Of a stretch of DNA of 13,313 bases, positions 12,949 to 13,313 are shown piece by piece. This DNA comes from RGIG5579 sp045601445 (GTDB lineage Bacteria; Bacillota; Clostridia; Oscillospirales; SIG627). The notes beneath the pieces are model-generated. The model saw nothing but the letters and a program-made list of their open reading frames with translations. It made no database searches and was not told where the DNA came from. The DNA lies in the NCBI GenBank assembly GCA_045601445.1, contig JAZRZQ010000047.1, forward strand, positions 1-13,313, in the 5' to 3' direction. Each line of letters begins with the position of its first letter. The stretch's first letter is position 1. The position numbers were made by a program, and so were the translations under genes.

Positions 12949-13107
12949 TAAATCCGTCCTATCGGACGGGATAAATCAACCTGCGGTGGATGAAATCACT
13001 CCGTGATGAAATCCGACTTCGTGGGGTAAAGGGACGGATTTAATTTCATCTGCGAAGCAGATTTCATCCGAGCTTGCTCGGATTTCATCGCGCCCCGCGC
13101 GATTTCA
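12949..13107. repeat. Array of about seven short hairpins with GAA/TTC spacers
   Basis: Seven small hairpins, most beginning ATC and ending GAT, are strung together: 12952-12972, 12975-12991, 12995-13007, 13011-13027, 13048-13062, 13066-13083 and 13087-13103. In the left group the spacers are AA, GAA, GAA; in the right group TTC, TTC, TTC. The junction GATGAAATC on the left is the exact reverse complement of GATTTCATC on the right. The left group is also enclosed by an 11-bp stem (12949-12959 with 13032-13042). The stems differ in sequence but keep their pairing; two left-hand ones have a single mismatch. It lies between the tRNA terminator and an S23-like gene. Not a CRISPR array. Possibly a structured RNA or a mobile repeat end. 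Confidence 0.75.
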
Positions 13108-13136
13108 TTGAAAACCATTGAAATCTGTGATATAAT
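13108..13136 (+). promoter_or_regulatory. Extended -10 promoter of the S23-like gene
   Basis: TTGAAA (13108-13113), a 17-base spacer and TATAAT (13131-13136), with TGA just before the -10, match an extended sigma-A promoter. A perfect 7-base inverted repeat GATTTCA/TGAAATC (13101-13107 with 13119-13125) surrounds the -35 and could act as an operator. Confidence 0.75.
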
Positions 13137-13157
13137 GTATTCAAAGAGGCAATTTCA

Positions 13158-13313
13158 ATGGCTGAGAATAAACTTGCGGATATGTCAACGAAATTTGCAA
13201 TTCAAATTCTAAAACTGACAGAAAACATAAAAGGACATTATTCTCTGTCAAATCAGCTTGCAAGGGCAGGCACATCCGTTGGTGCCAAGATCCACGAAGC
13301 ACAGTACGCACAG
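13158..13313 (+). CDS. S23-like four-helix-bundle protein, C-terminus cut off
   Basis: The first 52 residues are visible before the window ends. MAENKLADMSTKFAIQILKL and QLARAGTSVGAKIHEAQ match the start of the 23S intervening-sequence (S23) four-helix-bundle family, whose core is a tSigaNi-Ea motif; here it reads TSVGAKIHEA (39-48). Family members are about 110-125 residues. They are found inside 23S rRNA insertions, as relatives of the Avd accessory protein of diversity-generating retroelements, and as orphans of unknown function in Clostridia. GAGG (13146-13149) lies 8 bases before the ATG. GC content of the visible part is about 42% (65 of 156), lower than the neighbouring genes appear, which suggests separate ancestry. 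Confidence 0.85.
   Translation, partial: MAENKLADMSTKFAIQILKLTENIKGHYSLSNQLARAGTSVGAKIHEAQYAQ

Noticed and set aside
12949..13107. CRISPR array
   Set aside because: Spacers are 2-3 bases, stems vary in sequence, there are no 25-40 base repeats and no cas genes.

Overview
The window looks like a chromosomal segment of a low-to-moderate GC Gram-positive bacterium, most likely a gut-type Clostridia member (Oscillospirales-like). The grounds are strong AAAGGAG/GGAGG ribosome binding sites, near-consensus sigma-A promoters (TTGACA, 17 bp, TATAAT, seen three times), a Firmicutes-style L10 leader, a cdaA-cdaR pair, a zinc-binding L33 and the overall gene repertoire. No species can be named from the sequence alone.

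Left part (1-4162, minus strand). Read in the direction of transcription, a consensus promoter at 4134-4162 drives rpmG (L33), secE, nusG, rplK (L11) and rplA (L1). A leader before rplK carries a hairpin that closely imitates the 23S rRNA site bound by L1. A second consensus promoter at 1784-1812 starts an L10-type leader with an attenuator, then rplJ (L10) and rplL (L7/L12). A strong terminator follows rplL, so rpoB does not come next. Instead a separate promoter drives a stomatin/SPFH-type membrane protein that runs off the left edge.

Middle part (4250-12540, plus strand). A divergent promoter drives a tightly packed set: rimM and trmD (16S maturation and tRNA m1G37), a polytopic membrane protein resembling a degenerate O-antigen ligase/polymerase, two adjacent DUF4330-like single-span proteins, htpG (Hsp90), cdaA (diadenylate cyclase), cdaR/YbbR (its extracytoplasmic regulator) and an RseC-like cysteine protein coupled to cdaR by a 4-base overlap. 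The usual partners rpsP, rplS and glmM are absent. A hairpin at 12502-12537 ends the set and also serves a convergent 29-residue membrane peptide gene on the minus strand.

Right end (12769-13313). A tRNA-Leu(GAG) gene with its own consensus promoter is followed by a 20-bp perfect-stem terminator. Directly after it lies an unusual array of about seven tiny hairpins separated by 2-3 base spacers. The spacers are GAA in the left half and TTC, its reverse complement, in the right half. This array leads into the promoter and start of a lower-GC gene for an orphan S23-like four-helix-bundle protein, cut by the window edge. The array plus gene is the most unusual structure in the window and may be a repeated or mobile unit.
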